DNA of 64,000 nt from Dendrophyllia cribrosa (GCA_024195265.1 JAJLRJ010000001.1:4484562-4548561); one strand, 5' to 3'; counted from the first letter of the stretch, positions 46,128 to 58,800 are shown. Numbers and translations are program-made. The notes: generated from the sequence alone by a model not told the origin.

Positions 46128-49100
46128 ATGGCTTCCCAAGGACGAGATTTGCGAAGATTTGTGGAATTTGGCCGAAAAATTATTGGCGTGGGTAAAAACT
46201 TCAGGTTTGTATAGCCTAATTGTATCAGAGGTCAAGTAATCTTTTTTTTTTAACTTCTTTTGTATAAAGTGTTGGCTTTGGGATCTAATTTAGGCCAAAT
46301 GGATCACCACAACAGCCTCCGCCAGCTCAGGACCCACTCATTTTTCTCAAACCTTCATCCACGTATCTAAGGCCAGGGGGACAAATCAAGGTAAGATCAC
46401 CAGATAAACTCGTTTCATTTCATGTGATCTGTGATGCATTCAAAATTGTCTTAGATGGAATAAAACATCACAAATATGAGAGGCAAATTAAAGTGCCCCT
46501 ATGATCAAATTTTTGATTTTCATTTTTTTAAATTGTCGTGTACAATTAGACCTTCTTTCTCATCTTGCCAAATTTCAATCCATTACGAACATCAGAAGTC
46601 ATTTTATTTTAACATTTATTTCCGAGGATTTATGGCCGCCATTAATCAACCTTGTTCCAAGGCTTGGTTGCAAATGGGAGAAAGTGACGTCAAAGACTCA
46701 AACATACCTCACAGGTTGAAATTATAATAACAATTAGCATAGAAAATTGCGCAAAGAACAAGTCCAAAGTTTTGTTGCTTTTCGCGTGATTTTGGATACT
46801 TATTGTTATTATAATTTCAACCCGTGAGGTATGTTTGAGTCTTTGACGTGTCACTTTCTCCCATTCGCAACCAAGCCTTGGAGCAAGGTTGATTAATGGC
46901 AGCCGTAAATTCTCGGAAATAAATGTTAAAACTAGTAGTAATCATAGATTATAGTGCGTCTCCTTATCCCGTGGCACCTCGTCTTGACCTAGTACCTCAG
47001 TTTCATGAATTAATTTAGCCACTGTTTAAAGGGCTATGTCGCGAGATATGTCACGCAGGCAAAAACGTCGGGCCAACATCAAACAAATTCGCGCTATCGC
47101 CGTGGGATCGGGCAAAATGTACTCCGAAAGGTCTCATATTTTTCCGACATATAAATAGTATATTTGTCTTGATTTCATTTCGGTTATTTCTCCGATTCTG
47201 AAATCATACTCCTTGGTACATGTACTAATACCGGAACTGGAAATGATAAATTTCTGAGAAAGCCTGAAAAAAACTTCTTGGACACCGCGTTAATGGAGCA
47301 TGAAATCGACGATTAAGTCACCAACATTCAGCGTGAATTTCGCAGGATTTTTCGGATAAAATTACAACTACCAGTTGCAAGTAAGACACAAGACTGTTGA
47401 ATATAATTCCTTTATTAGCTGGAAAAATTTTAGTCACAAAACTGCGAAATCTTTAGTCGCAAATACGCCCGATACAGGCGCAATTTCGAGCACTGTAAAG
47501 TTTAATAATCTGCGTTCGCCTGGCGCGGCCGGTCAGTGAATTATTGCTAGGCGGAAGACATACAGCGAATTGCACCGTACCGTAGAACATCGCAAAGAAC
47601 GACGTCAGTATTTAGGTGAAAGCTTCCCAAATCAGGCAGAGAACCACAGCAAAATCAAGATAGAACATTCAAAACATACCAGAACGGTAGCGAGTAAAAT
47701 CCGATAACTTCTTGCTTGATTCCAAGGAGACCCAACAACTTACTTGGTCGGGAGAAGAACCTTCGTCCAATTTTTCCACTGCGTACTTTTAGTGAGCAAT
47801 GAAATGAGCCGTACGATTTCAAAATCGGGAAAATATCTGAAACTAAATCAAGACAAATAGATTATTCACATGTGACATTTCGGAACCCCAGCTCCCCAGG
47901 ATGATGCCTGATTTCCACGCGCTGGGAATGCTGGATACTATTGTGACGTTTCAAGATGGCGCAGATTTGGTACCGACACTTTTCTCGATTCGTTCCGCCT
48001 AGCCGACAAGATTAGGAAGCGTCTCCTTCGTCGACGCAATAAAATGACTTCTGATGTTTGTAATGAATTGAAATTTGGCAAGATGAGTAAGAAAGTACAT
48101 GAAAATGTAAAGAAATGAAAATAAAAAAATTTGATCACAGGGGCACTTTAAGTGGAGACTTGTTTAGAATATATGAGAAAAGCAGGAAAGGGAACTGAAA
48201 TAGTCAGTGATCAATCGAGTGATGAAAAAATATTCTGTCCTTGTGTTTCCTAACATCAGTCAATTTTGTCTGAATCATATGACCCTGAAACAAGAAAAAC
48301 CTGCCAGGACATGAATCCTTAAAAAAATTCAAAAAATATAATATATTTTTGCTTGCTTGGAATTGAGTACCCTCTCCCCTAGACAAAGACATAGTTTAGA
48401 CATAGTTTATTTATAGTATACACAAATAGCTCAGGAGCCATAGCTGTGGGAGCTGGAGCCCTGGGGGAGTTGAGTTCCTCGAGCAAGAGTGAGAAAGTAT
48501 TAAATTGCCTCTGACACCATCTTGGACTACAAAGTTTATTTTATCTCCCATGGTGCATCTCGCACCGTAACATCCCCCCCCCCCCCCTCTTTTTTTTGAA
48601 TAGAAATAAAAACAGGACAATAGAAGTAAATCAATAAATAATGAAAAAAACAAAACAGTGTTCTAATGATTTAAGAGCATGTTAAGTTCAACTTTGTGGA
48701 TGGCCGATATGGCAGTTCACAAGACAAGTCTAGGCGCACAACTGGCTTGGAAATGCGGCCTGATCTGGTTTTTGTAATTTCCGAGTATCTCGTCTTTTTG
48801 GCTGTGCTTCTTATTCGGGTCTTGAAGTCTGTGACTGACTCGGATCGGTTTTGAATGCAATTGAAGAAAGCCAACCTCTGCGGCATCACATCGTCTTGTC
48901 CCACGAAATGATCCTCCAGGTGCTGCTGGTATATCCACGGTTGTTTTTGCACGTCTTTGGTCAGTTTCTCTAGAATTGTTGTGTCAAAAATGTTTAACAC
49001 GTCGTCTGGGAGCATGAGGTAGAATTCTGCAATTTTGCATTGTGCTTTCAGCCACCCAGTGTTCGGGAGTTGTTAGACTTTTGCTGGTATCTCGCCAATC

Positions 49101-50349
49101 TCGTTGTAATAGGCACCAAGCTTTAAATTTCCTGCACCAGATCCTTACGCTTGCTGCTTTGTCCTCAGTTAGCATTAGCTTTGGGGGCTTGCTTTCCGCC
49201 ATGTGCTTCATGTTCGCAATCGGCCACGAACGAGTTTATGAGTAACAGGGTTGAGTTACAGTTCGCCGACTTTCGTAAGTTTGAAGGCGTAGTGTTGGCG
49301 ACGAAGCGTGAGGTGTTTTAAGCTACCTCTTCTGACACCAAGTTGAGTTCCTTGAGCAAGAGTGAGAAAGTATTAAATTGACTCTGACGCCATCTTGGAC
49401 TACAAGGTTTTTATTCTATCTCTCATGGTGCATCTTGCACCGTAACAGGGGTACGAATTAAAACCTGCAGGGGAGAAATGCCTCACAAGGTCCACATATA
49501 TAAAATTTGCTGAACCAAAATTTGTAATCTGATATGCCAGAGACCTTTTTCAAATAAAAAAAAACATTAAGGATTATTGAATTTTTATCCCCAATCTAAC
49601 CCCTATTTTTCTCTCATTTCCATCCCTTAGTAACATCTTGGCCGGTGCCTTGCTTCACTTGTATTCCATTTCCAATCTCATTTGTTACATAGCTTACTTT
49701 ATTTGTTTTCACATTGATTTAACAGATTCCTGTTGGCCGTGATCGTATTAACCATGAAGTAGAACTTGGTGTCGTTATTGGTAAAACTGGAGTTAACATT
49801 TCCCAGGCACAGGCCATGGGTCATGTTGGAGGATATGCACTGGCTTTAGACATGACTGATCTTGACTTAATTTTTAAAAGAGTAAGAGCTCCTTATTGCC
49901 TTATCAAATTATCATACTTTAGATTCCCTTTGACAGTTACATAGTTTTTATTAAAATAATATTTAGCTTGTAAACTTTATTTATATATATATTGTTCTAT
50001 TAATCTTTAGGATAAAGATTCCACTATTACGTACCCTTGGGCTCTTGCCAAAGGCTTTGACACTGCAACACCCGTCGGTGATTTTATACCCCTAGCAGAG
50101 ATTCCAGATCCAGATAATGTGCGACTATGGCTGAAAGTAGATGGTGAAATGAAACAAGATGGAAACACTGAGGATATGATTTATAAAATTCCTCATCTCA
50201 TTAGCTTTGTTAGTCAATACATGACGCTGGAGGAAGGGGATTTCATTTTAACAGGGACCCCTGAGGGAGGATCAGCTGTTAAAAGAGGCCAGGAGATAGT
50301 TTGTGGTTTAGGTGATAAAATTGAAATGAAATTCCCCATTTCGTTGTAG
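46128..50349 (+). CDS. FAHD1-type hydrolase, copy A, catalytic pair missing
   Basis: FAHD1 is a mitochondrial/cytosolic acylpyruvase and oxaloacetate decarboxylase of the FAH fold. Exons 46128-46204, 46294-46390, 49726-49881 and 50011-50349 give 222 residues (human about 224). The core is well kept: FLKPSSTY, the metal ligands of HEVELG, ALDMT, PWALAKGFD, [11 protein letters not shown] [16 protein letters not shown]. In the lid, where FAHD1 has an H-x-x-E pair (EHAAEL in copy B), copy A reads RPNGSPQQPPPAQDP with no His. Intron 1 holds no alternative exon restoring it. GTPEGG and TDLDLIFKRDKDST also differ from copy B. It has one intron more than copy B, after FKR. Possibly non-catalytic or altered in reaction; frame and splice sites are intact, so not an obvious pseudogene. 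Confidence 0.9.
46492..48147. mobile_element. TTAA-flanked composite transposon in FAHD1 copy A intron 2
   Basis: TTAA (46,488-46,491; 48,148-48,151) flanks AGTGCCCCTATGATCAAATT and the inverse of AATTTGATCACAGGGGCACT. The outer arms continue for about 115 bases. A second pair of arms (about 46,605-46,727 and 46,808-46,931, phrase AACATACCTCACAGGTTGAA) is the inner part of the same hairpin. The right half is split by foreign sequence at 46,932-48,039. No transposase. Confidence 0.8.
46932..48039. other. 1.1-kb sequence nested in the TTAA element
   Basis: It separates the inner and outer right arms of the surrounding element. I see no clear termini, long ORF or repeat match within the window. 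It may be another transposon or a filler insertion. Confidence 0.5.
48468..49447 (-). mobile_element. Miniature LTR retrotransposon (TRIM-like)
   Basis: Direct repeats of about 105 bp at 48,468-48,572 and 49,341-49,447 are the LTRs; on the minus strand they begin TGTTACGGTG and contain AATAAA. Next to the right LTR, inside the element, the minus strand reads TGGTGTCAGAAG, a tRNA-type primer-binding site. Flanks share CCCC. The interior is only about 770 bp. It lies in intron 2 of FAHD1 copy A, on the opposite strand. Confidence 0.83.
48671..49211 (-). pseudogene. gag fragment fused to a pol end
   Basis: The minus strand begins with a gag-like start (SKPPKLMLTEDKAASVRIW), shifts frame near 49,000, and continues as RLAFFNCIQNRSESVTDFKT. 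Then it jumps to TRSGRISKPVVRLDL, the kind of sequence found at the very end of Gypsy pol. Protease, RT, RNase H and most of integrase are absent, so an internal deletion has joined gag to the pol end. Not able to move by itself. Confidence 0.7.
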
Positions 50350-52045
50350 ATTGTGGAACTATCACATTTTATTTTTTCCCTGAGCACTCATAATTTTTTA
50401 TTAATCAACCAGCCTAACTTAAGACAATGTTTTCTCAGAACTAAAGTAGCAGTAAGCACCATATTCCACATAAGAACTGCAGTAAACTTCATTGTTCTGC
50501 GGCATTGGCTCTTTCTCACATAGAATGTCTTTGATTTCAAGAATAGGGGAGGAGCTAATGGTTTATAATTATATTTCAGTATAAAAATAAAGAAAATCCA
50601 TTTGCGTCAGATAAATTTTAGGAAATGTTCGTGCTTAACCAATCAGAATAGCAGAAGACAATAGCTAATAATTTTGCTGCTTGGGTGAAGTTCCCCAAAT
50701 ACAATTTCTTTGAAAAATTTGCATGTTTTGCGATTGGGTCTTAAATGACATGAAACCTTTAAAATCAAAGAAAATGTACCTTGAAACCTAACTTTTTAGC
50801 CGTCTTTGAGTCTCGGCCAATGAGATCACTAGTTGCAACAATGAAAAAAGTTGACATTCCATCGTGCATTGCCGTTAGCACCTTCCTTCTTATGCGGATC
50901 ATTACTTAATATGTATTCAGTTGGCCTGTCTGACACCTGGGAGCGGGGGGAGGGGGGCACTCCCTTTTAAAACTGACCATAGCACCTCAAAATTTGGATC
51001 GCCACATACACAATTCAAAATTCAGATACCTGTTTTTTAGGGAAGGGATCATTTAGTGTTTTTGTCAAATTATCTGTAATTCATGTTCCATTGAGGACTC
51101 TAATCAAGAAAATTTGGTAATCATTAGGTACTGATTTTGACAACACATGCAGTTGTAATTGGGAGGATGCATCTCTGCATTTCATTTGTTTTATGTCCTT
51201 ACATCTTTTAATCGAAAATATCATGCAAGCGATCTCCTCAGCTTGGTGCATTAAGATGTTTTTTTTTGTAGGAATTATCCTTAGTCAACTGGGAATAAAT
51301 AAATAAGTAAATAAATAAATAAATAAATAAATATCTCACTGATGTTCTTACAATGAAAGTGAATGAGTGATATATGAACATGGTTCAAATTTTAATGGTT
51401 GTACTATTTCCAATTAACTAATTATTTGAAATAAAGCTCTTTTATGTAGCCTTCTTTCTCTGTCGCACAAATTAGCAAACATATTAACATGAACTTTCCT
51501 TCCACCATTGTTATGTCAATATTGTTTAAAAAAGGCATTATTACAAATGTTTAGTGTGCATTGCAATAAAATGACTGTACATCTTGCACATCAAGGAATC
51601 AAAATCGGCTATCAGATATGGAATTGGGGGTCCAAATCCAAATCTGCTGTGATGTTAAAACAGGTGTGTACCCAGCCTTTTTTCAAAATTAGTCACTCAA
51701 GACAGTTCAATTACACAGGCATTCAAAATGTATGTCTTCTTAAGTGTTAACTACGTAACAGCGGAAGTGGGAGGTGCAGGTGAGAGCCAATAGGCGGTGG
51801 TGGTGCGGGGGGAGTCAAGGAGTGGCAGCTATTATATCGTTGTCATATTCTCGGGATATTTTCAGTTCAGAACTATAAAATCCAAGTCTTGTTTTGTTTA
51901 CATAAAATCGTATGCGTCGTCGAACGAAATCATCTGGGTTTTTTTTTTGGAGATAGTTCAAATCTTTTCATTGGGTACCGTTGTCTAAAATCTAAGCTTA
52001 GTTCTTATTGGTCGGTTCGTGTTAATCAATCTTGTGGACAACAAA
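50350..52045. other. Spacer between the FAHD1 copies
   Basis: Holds the copy A 3' UTR, an (AAAT)n microsatellite at about 51,295-51,333, and a G-rich repeat fragment near 50,937 like that at 36,680. No further gene seen. Confidence 0.6.
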
Positions 52046-53858
52046 ATGGCGGCTACCCGTGATCTTCGAAGGTTTATGGAGTTTGGACGGAAAATTATCG
52101 GAGTCGGCAGAAATTTCAGGTTTGGAAGCACAAGCTGTTATAAAACACTTTTCAAGTTAGAGTTAAGTGGACTGTTTTCCTCGTGTCTTTTATTTTCAGA
52201 GAGCATGCCGCGGAGTTGGGAAATCCTGTACCGAAAACTCCCTTGATCTTCTTGAAACCGCCATCAAGCTATCTGCAGCAAGGAGGCGAAATCAAGGTAA
52301 AAGGCTGTTCTTTCTCCGAATGTCAATAGTACGTTCCCTGTATAGAGTTATCGCGTTCCAAGAACGCAATCCTAATTTCGTGTTGGTTTTCCTGTGGTTT
52401 ATGTGCAGTAAAATTTGAGATTTTTGGTAGACGGTCTTCCAAATGGCCGCCCCTATTGGTTTTTTTTTAGGACTCATTTCCGCCGGAAATTCCTTCGAAG
52501 GCGTCTCCATAATCTGTGATTACTGCTAGTATATTTAAATGACTGGTTAATTGGTGGGGTGCGCCAAAGGGTGCCTTTCATCGAAAAAAATCATGCAGGG
52601 TGCTCCTGCCTAGTGTTCTGCCTACAGATTTGGATCCCCCGTAAAAAATATGCGAACAAATATGGTGGGGGGGGTGGGGGGGGGGGGGGGGGGGGGGGGG
52701 GGTATAAGCTATGTGGGTATGTGCAGTGCCGCTGTGAACGAATGGGGTTTTCAAACAGTTTAGTCTGGCATATGGTATAGAAATCAGCGAGTTTAGGCCT
52801 AGAATAGGATATCATTTATTTATCGTATCAACATATTAAAAATAAATAGTTTATTTTATGTCGCATGGAGATATTAGCCTTCTGGCTACCCTACAATTCG
52901 TGTGGAAATAAAGTTCATGTATGTATGTACCGATCATCTACCCCAATCATCCCCCCCCCCCCTCCCCAGGCAACCCCCCACCCCCATGAATTTGAACTTT
53001 TGAAATTTGGTTTGTTCAAATTTGCTTCCCGTGGGCCAAAAATGTTGTTCAAATGCCCCATCCAAGGCTCATATTTGGGAATCAAATACCCCTTCCCACG
53101 GGAAACAGATTAGCTTCTACACCCCATTTTGATGTTTTTCGACACATTTTTTAGATTTCTCTATTTAACTTTCGACGTGGTTTAAATTGGGAAAACCTAA
53201 CACAAAACATGAAATTGAAGCAACTTGAATTGTTCAACCCCACCCCCCACTTCTTCCAAAAGATGTCCAATTCGCCACCCCCTTGACAGACGCCTACCCG
53301 GCCATGAAAATTGATCAAATGCCAGGGGTGCTTTTTACAAAAATATAATTTATGGGTAATTTCTTTTGTCAGATCCCTCCAGGATGTGAACAACTGCATC
53401 ATGAAGTAGAACTTGGTGTTGTGATCGGCAAAACAGGCATATCCATTGCAGAATCAACTGCAATGGATCATGTTGGGGGATATGCACTTGCTCTAGACAT
53501 GACTGCTAGAGATATTCAAGATGCGGCCAAGAAACTTGGCTGGCCATGGACAATTGCTAAAGGATTTGACACGGCATTGCCTATCAGTGAATTCATCCCA
53601 AAGGCAGAGATTTCAAATCCTGATGATGTACATTTATGGCTGAAGGTCGATGGAGAACTAAAACAAGATGGTAATACTCGAGATTTCATCTTCAAGATTC
53701 CTCAACTGATAAGTTACATCAGTCAGAGTATTACGCTGGAAGAAGGGGATTTAATTTTGACGGGAACCCCTGAGGGTGTCTCACCAGTCAAGTCTGGTCA
53801 AACTATTATCTGTGGTCTGGCCGATAAAATTGAGATGACATTCCCGGTTACACAGTAG
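52046..53858 (+). CDS. FAHD1: FAHD1-type hydrolase, copy B
   Basis: Exons 52046-52119, 52200-52296 and 53373-53858 give 218 residues. The N-terminus ([21 protein letters not shown]) is almost the same as in copy A, and both have introns at the same two codons, so the two genes are tandem duplicates. Copy B keeps the lid His and Glu (EHAAEL), the metal site HEVELG with ALDMT, the Lys of PWTIAKGFD, and [17 protein letters not shown]. It should be an active acylpyruvase/oxaloacetate decarboxylase as known for FAHD1. No clear mitochondrial presequence is visible. Intron 2 contains a poly-G tract and dispersed repeat debris. Confidence 0.94.
52666..52702. repeat. Poly-G tract
   Basis: About 35 G with one T, in intron 2 of FAHD1 copy B. 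Other G or C runs of ten or more lie near 27,198, 36,679, 41,338, 48,573, 52,951 and 54,181. Confidence 0.9.
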
Positions 53859-54412
53859 AAAATAATAATGAACAACAGCAAAGTGTGTCTTAGTGTTTTA
53901 ATATGCCAACTTTTTCTCTAAGTTACAACAAAGGAATTACTAGTTTCGGTAATAACAATTTTAAATTGTAACAATATTTTAAGATTAAATTAATGCAATT
54001 TAGATCAACTTATTCACATGGCATTACAATTCATATTATTTTGCTGGTAACACTTTAAAAACACTTACTGAAGCTACAAGCAGTTGCAAAAGGTTGAGAC
54101 ACTTTCAAAAAAAATGTTCATTCTGTATAAAAGCGAACCAACGCGTAACACAAATCAAATCAATGCCATGTGCTACTGACCCCCCCCCCCCCCCTTCAAT
54201 TTTGATGACTGCTGGTTTGAATGCTAGCTATTTTGGATCTGGTACAACATTAATAACAGGGAAAGGGGTAGGGACTTGTTGAAAACCATGTTATCCTCGA
54301 AATATATGCATTACAATACCTAATGTCTCAGCTCTTTTTGCAATTGCTTGTAGCTACCGTACCTTATTAAAAAAATGAACTGTAACAACAGACAAAGTAT
54401 AGGTAGATTTTC
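53859..54412. other. 3' flank of FAHD1 copy B
   Basis: AT-rich, with a poly-C run at about 54,181-54,194. No gene seen; ends at the LINE target duplication. Confidence 0.5.
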
Positions 54413-54525
54413 TAGTGTCACAATAAACTGGGCACTGGGCGCCATGGAGTAAGGACGTGTCCGTGTTGAGCTCCGTGTAGGGAGACATCCTTTCAATGCT
54501 TTATCTCTTTTTGTTTTAAGCTTTG

Positions 54526-55369
54526 ATGTCAGGAACAAAACTTAGGTCCGGAAAAAGCCTACCAAGTTTTACAAGTTTGAGAAAACAAGAAAATAAGCAA
54601 CCGAAGGGTCACAAGAAGACGGACGCCGAGTGCGAGGTTTCCACCATGAATGCCGAAGTAATGCAGGAACTAAAATCGATGAGAAGCGAATTGCGAGGTC
54701 AAATGACAAAACTATCCGACGATCTAACAAGCTTTCAACGCAACACAGATGATCGGCTCGAAAAAATTGAAAGCGCCATATCGAAAATAGAAGAGATAGA
54801 CGAGATAAATACTAAAGTTTCACAAATTACAAAAGATGTCGCAGGTGTGAAAGAGGCGTTTAATTTTATGGACACAACGGTTGGCGGTATCGACGGCAAG
54901 ACCCGAGACCTCCAGAAAAGCAACCAAGAACTTCTTAAAAGAGTAGATCAACTAGAGCGGTATTCTCGGGATTTTCAATATAAGGATTCTCGGAGTGGAG
55001 GAAGAAGAAGGCGAAGATTGTATTTCAATCTTACAAGAATACCTTACACTCCTTGGCTTTCAAGATACTTGCGCTGAAGTCGAAAATGCCCATCGTATAG
55101 GAAAAAGAAACGAGGAAGGAAAACCACGGCACATTATTGCTAAACTATATAGCAGACCGTTCAAAAGGAAAGTGCTGCAAGTTGCAAAAACTCCTGACAA
55201 GAAAGCCTTGTTGAATGGTATTAGATTTGTCGAAGACTTCACGCCGTACGATTTTGAGGCACGAAAGAAAGCACTTCCAATCATGAAGACAGCCTTCGAA
55301 GAAGGAAAGAAAGTTAGATTTTCTAAAGGAAAACTTTTTATTGAGGGTAAGGTTGTTACTCTTGATTAG
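54526..55369 (+). pseudogene. LINE ORF1 (RNA-binding), one frameshift
   Basis: ORF1 proteins bind LINE RNA as coiled-coil trimers. A basic N-terminus is followed by a predicted coiled coil of about 90 residues (heptads in LKSMRSELRGQMTKLSDDL), LERYSRDF at the start of the RRM-like domain, and a conserved C-terminal part (AHRIGKR; RPFKRKVLQ). A single-base change near 54,970 breaks the frame inside the RRM start; the second half then runs open from about 54,995 to the stop at 55,369. Confidence 0.85.
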
Positions 55370-55800
55370 AACTCAGAAGCAATTTATTTGATATTTAATT
55401 TATTATTATTGCTCTCCTTGTACGGATTTCAGCCCTGATTATTCACAACAACACTATTGTTGTAAACGCTCCTCAAGCGTGTCCAACGTGTCCAAAATGC
55501 TTGTGCAATGCGACACAAGCGCGACCTTTATTTTATTTAAAAACTTGTTGATTTTCAACCTTTGGTTTTTCGCTTTAGTTTTAAATGTAATTTTGTATGC
55601 ACCATATTTACCTTTATTTACCTCGATTAACGATAGATTTTTTGAAAAGAAAAAAATTAATTGTTTACACAAATATATCGAAAGTGTTGAAACATGCAAA
55701 TTATATAGAAATAGCGTGGAATTTCTTTTTGTTGTATCAAAGTCCATCACCTCCCTCAAACCTGTTTTTATATTCTTTTTTATTATTTTCCTTAATGGTA

Positions 55801-58800
55801 TCAGGGAAACTTATTTCTCTTAATGTAAGAGGCATCAGCAACTACCGAAAAAGACGTACAATCTTTACCTGGTGTAGAAAACAAAATGCAGATGTTATTT
55901 TCTTGCAAGAAACACATTCTACTGAAAGGAACGAAATCACATGGAAAAGAGAATGGGGTTCCTTATTATATTGCTCTCATGGGACAAATAATTCACGTGG
56001 TGTCGCAATCTTGATAAGGAACAAATTTGATTGCATAGTTCAAGAAAAAATAGCAGATAATTACGGTCGATTTCTCATACTCAAAGTTTTAATTCATGGT
56101 GAGCAAGCCCTTCTGGTAAACGTTTATGGCCCAAATCGGGATAGCCAATTGGTCATTTTTTATCAAAAACTTTTACAAACCATTTTAGAAAAAGGTTTAG
56201 ATACAATTGAAAATATTATAATGGGGGGTGATTTCAATTGCCCATTGAACCCAATTGTTGACAAAAAAGGTGGGATTCTCAGACCAAGACAATCGGTAAT
56301 CAACTCGATAGAACTGTTACAATCAGAACTAGATTTACATGATATTTGGCGTATCAAGAATCCAACCATGCGTAGTTACACCTGGAGTCAAACAGAACCT
56401 TTGATCTTCTCTAGGCTAGATTATTGGCTTATTTCAAATTTCCTATCAGATAATGTTATAAATGTTGATATTATATCATCTATCAAGACGGACCATTCTG
56501 CAATAGTAATTGAATTCCAAGATGAGGATAACGCTGCCAAGGGTCCGGGAATTTGGAAGTTAAATTGCTCTTTGTTAAGTGATAATACTTATATTGACAA
56601 AATAAATAGCTTGATACCTAGATGGCTTCAGGAAGGAGAACGGGACCTCAGTGACTTCCGTTCGGTTTGGGACTGGACAAAATATAACATTAACAAATTT
56701 TCAAGAAAATACTCGATGGAGAAATGCAGACAAAGAAAGTTAGATGAGCAACGACTTCATAGAGAATTTCAAGACACCAATCGAAGCTTTCAAAATGATT
56801 CCTCACAAGAAAATCTAGCAAAGTTAAATGTTTTGAAAGAACAAATGGAAAAAATGTATGAAAAAAAAGTTGAAGGTATAATTGTCAGATCTCGTGCTAG
56901 GTGGCATGAGTATGGGGGAAAAAACTCGAAATATTTTTATAATCTAGAAAAGCGAAATCATATTAAGAAGCACATTCGAAAACTTTGTTTGAGTGGTGTT
57001 ATCACAACTGATCCTTTTGAAATCTTGAATGCTGAAAAAAGGTATTATGAGAACCTCTATAAAAGTAGACTAGACGTTTTAGAGCAGAATACCTGTTCTT
57101 TTAACTACGACGATTTACCAATTCCGACACTTTCAGCTGATCAAAGAGAGCTTGGAGAAGGACTTATTAGCCTAGAAGAGTGCACTGAAGTTTTGAAATC
57201 TTTTGCATTGAACAAGGTACCTGGAAACGACGGATTACCAGTAGAATTTTATAAGACTTTTTGGGGCACAGTAGGCGAATTATTAGTGAAATGTTATAAT
57301 GAGGCATTTGAAAAAGGACAAATGAGCTCCTCGCAAAGACAAGCAGTAATTACACTAATTGAAAAAAAAGAACAAGATCGATGCGATCTCAAGAACTGGA
57401 GACCAATCTCTCTTTTAAATGTGGATGCAAAGATAGCATCCAAAGTTATCGCTGAAAGAATAAAAAAACAACTACCGGAAATTATACATAACAATCAATC
57501 TGGTTATATTGTAGGAAGAAACATTGGTGAAAATATTCGCTCGATTCTAGACGCAATGGATTACACCGAAACTAATAACCTACCAGGCCTATTCATATTT
57601 ATTGACTTCGAAAAAGCCTTTGATAGCTTAGAGTGGACCTTTCTCAAAAAATGTTTGGAGTTATTCAATTTCGGGCCTAACTTCATGAGATGGATCAATG
57701 TTTTTTACAAAAATATTCAAAGTTGTACCATCAATAATGGTTTATGTTCACACTTTTTTAGTATCGAAAGGGGAGTTCGACAGGGTGATCCACTTTCCCC
57801 ATACCTTTTCTTAATTGTAGTAGAAATTTTGGCTATTGCTATAAGAACTCAAGAAAACATAAAGGGAATAGAAATTGATGGCATGGAAACCAAATTGCTT
57901 CAATTTGCTGATGACACAACTGTAATCCTGTCCGATCTAAATTCTGCAAAAGCCCTATTTAAAATACTCGACGACTTTGAGAAGATCTCGGGCTTGAAAC
58001 TGAATGTTGCAAAGACTGAGGCAATGTGGATAGGATCCAACAAAAACTGTGAAGATACACCGCTTGGCTTAAAGTGGCAAAAGTGTGTAAAATTTTTAGG
58101 AGTCTACATAACTTATGATATCCAGCTTCTTGTGGAAAAAAACTTTAAGCAGAGACTGAAAAAAGTTAAAAACATAATAAATTTATGGAAAACAAGAGGG
58201 TTATCTATCCATGGCAAAGTGAACGTTATGAAGTCTTTATTGCTTCCGAAATGATTTATCCCAGCTCTGTCTTATGCACACCTGTTCAAATTATAAAAGA
58301 ATTTCAAACATTAATATTTATTTTTTTGTGGAATGGGAAAGATAAAGTGACTCGCCGCGCAACGTATGCACCCTATGAGCTTGGTGGCTTGAAAATGATT
58401 GATTATGAAAGTATGGTAAAAGCTTTACGTTTGAGTTGGCTAAAAAGAGTTTTTGACGCGAACTGTAGCGGTTTTTGGAAGTCTTATTTAAGCAACCTTT
58501 TGAAAAATTATGGAGGACTTTTTCTATTGGATTGTAATTATAGCACAGACCATTTAAACATTCAATCACCCTTTTATTATGAACTTTTGTTATGGTGGCA
58601 AAAATTAAGAGAAACGTTTGATCCTGATAATAAATACAAATACATTATTTGGAATAACAAAGAAATTCTGGTTGATAACAAAACCGTGTTTTATATAAAT
58701 TACTTTGCCAAGGGAATTAAATATACTGACGACCTGTTATTTGACAAGAATAATATTAAGTCTTTTGACACGGTGAATCAAAAAGGACCAATTAACTCGA

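Noticed and set aside
55479..55823. 114-residue open frame before LINE ORF2
   Set aside because: Low-complexity, in the spacer and overlapping the ORF2 start in another frame.
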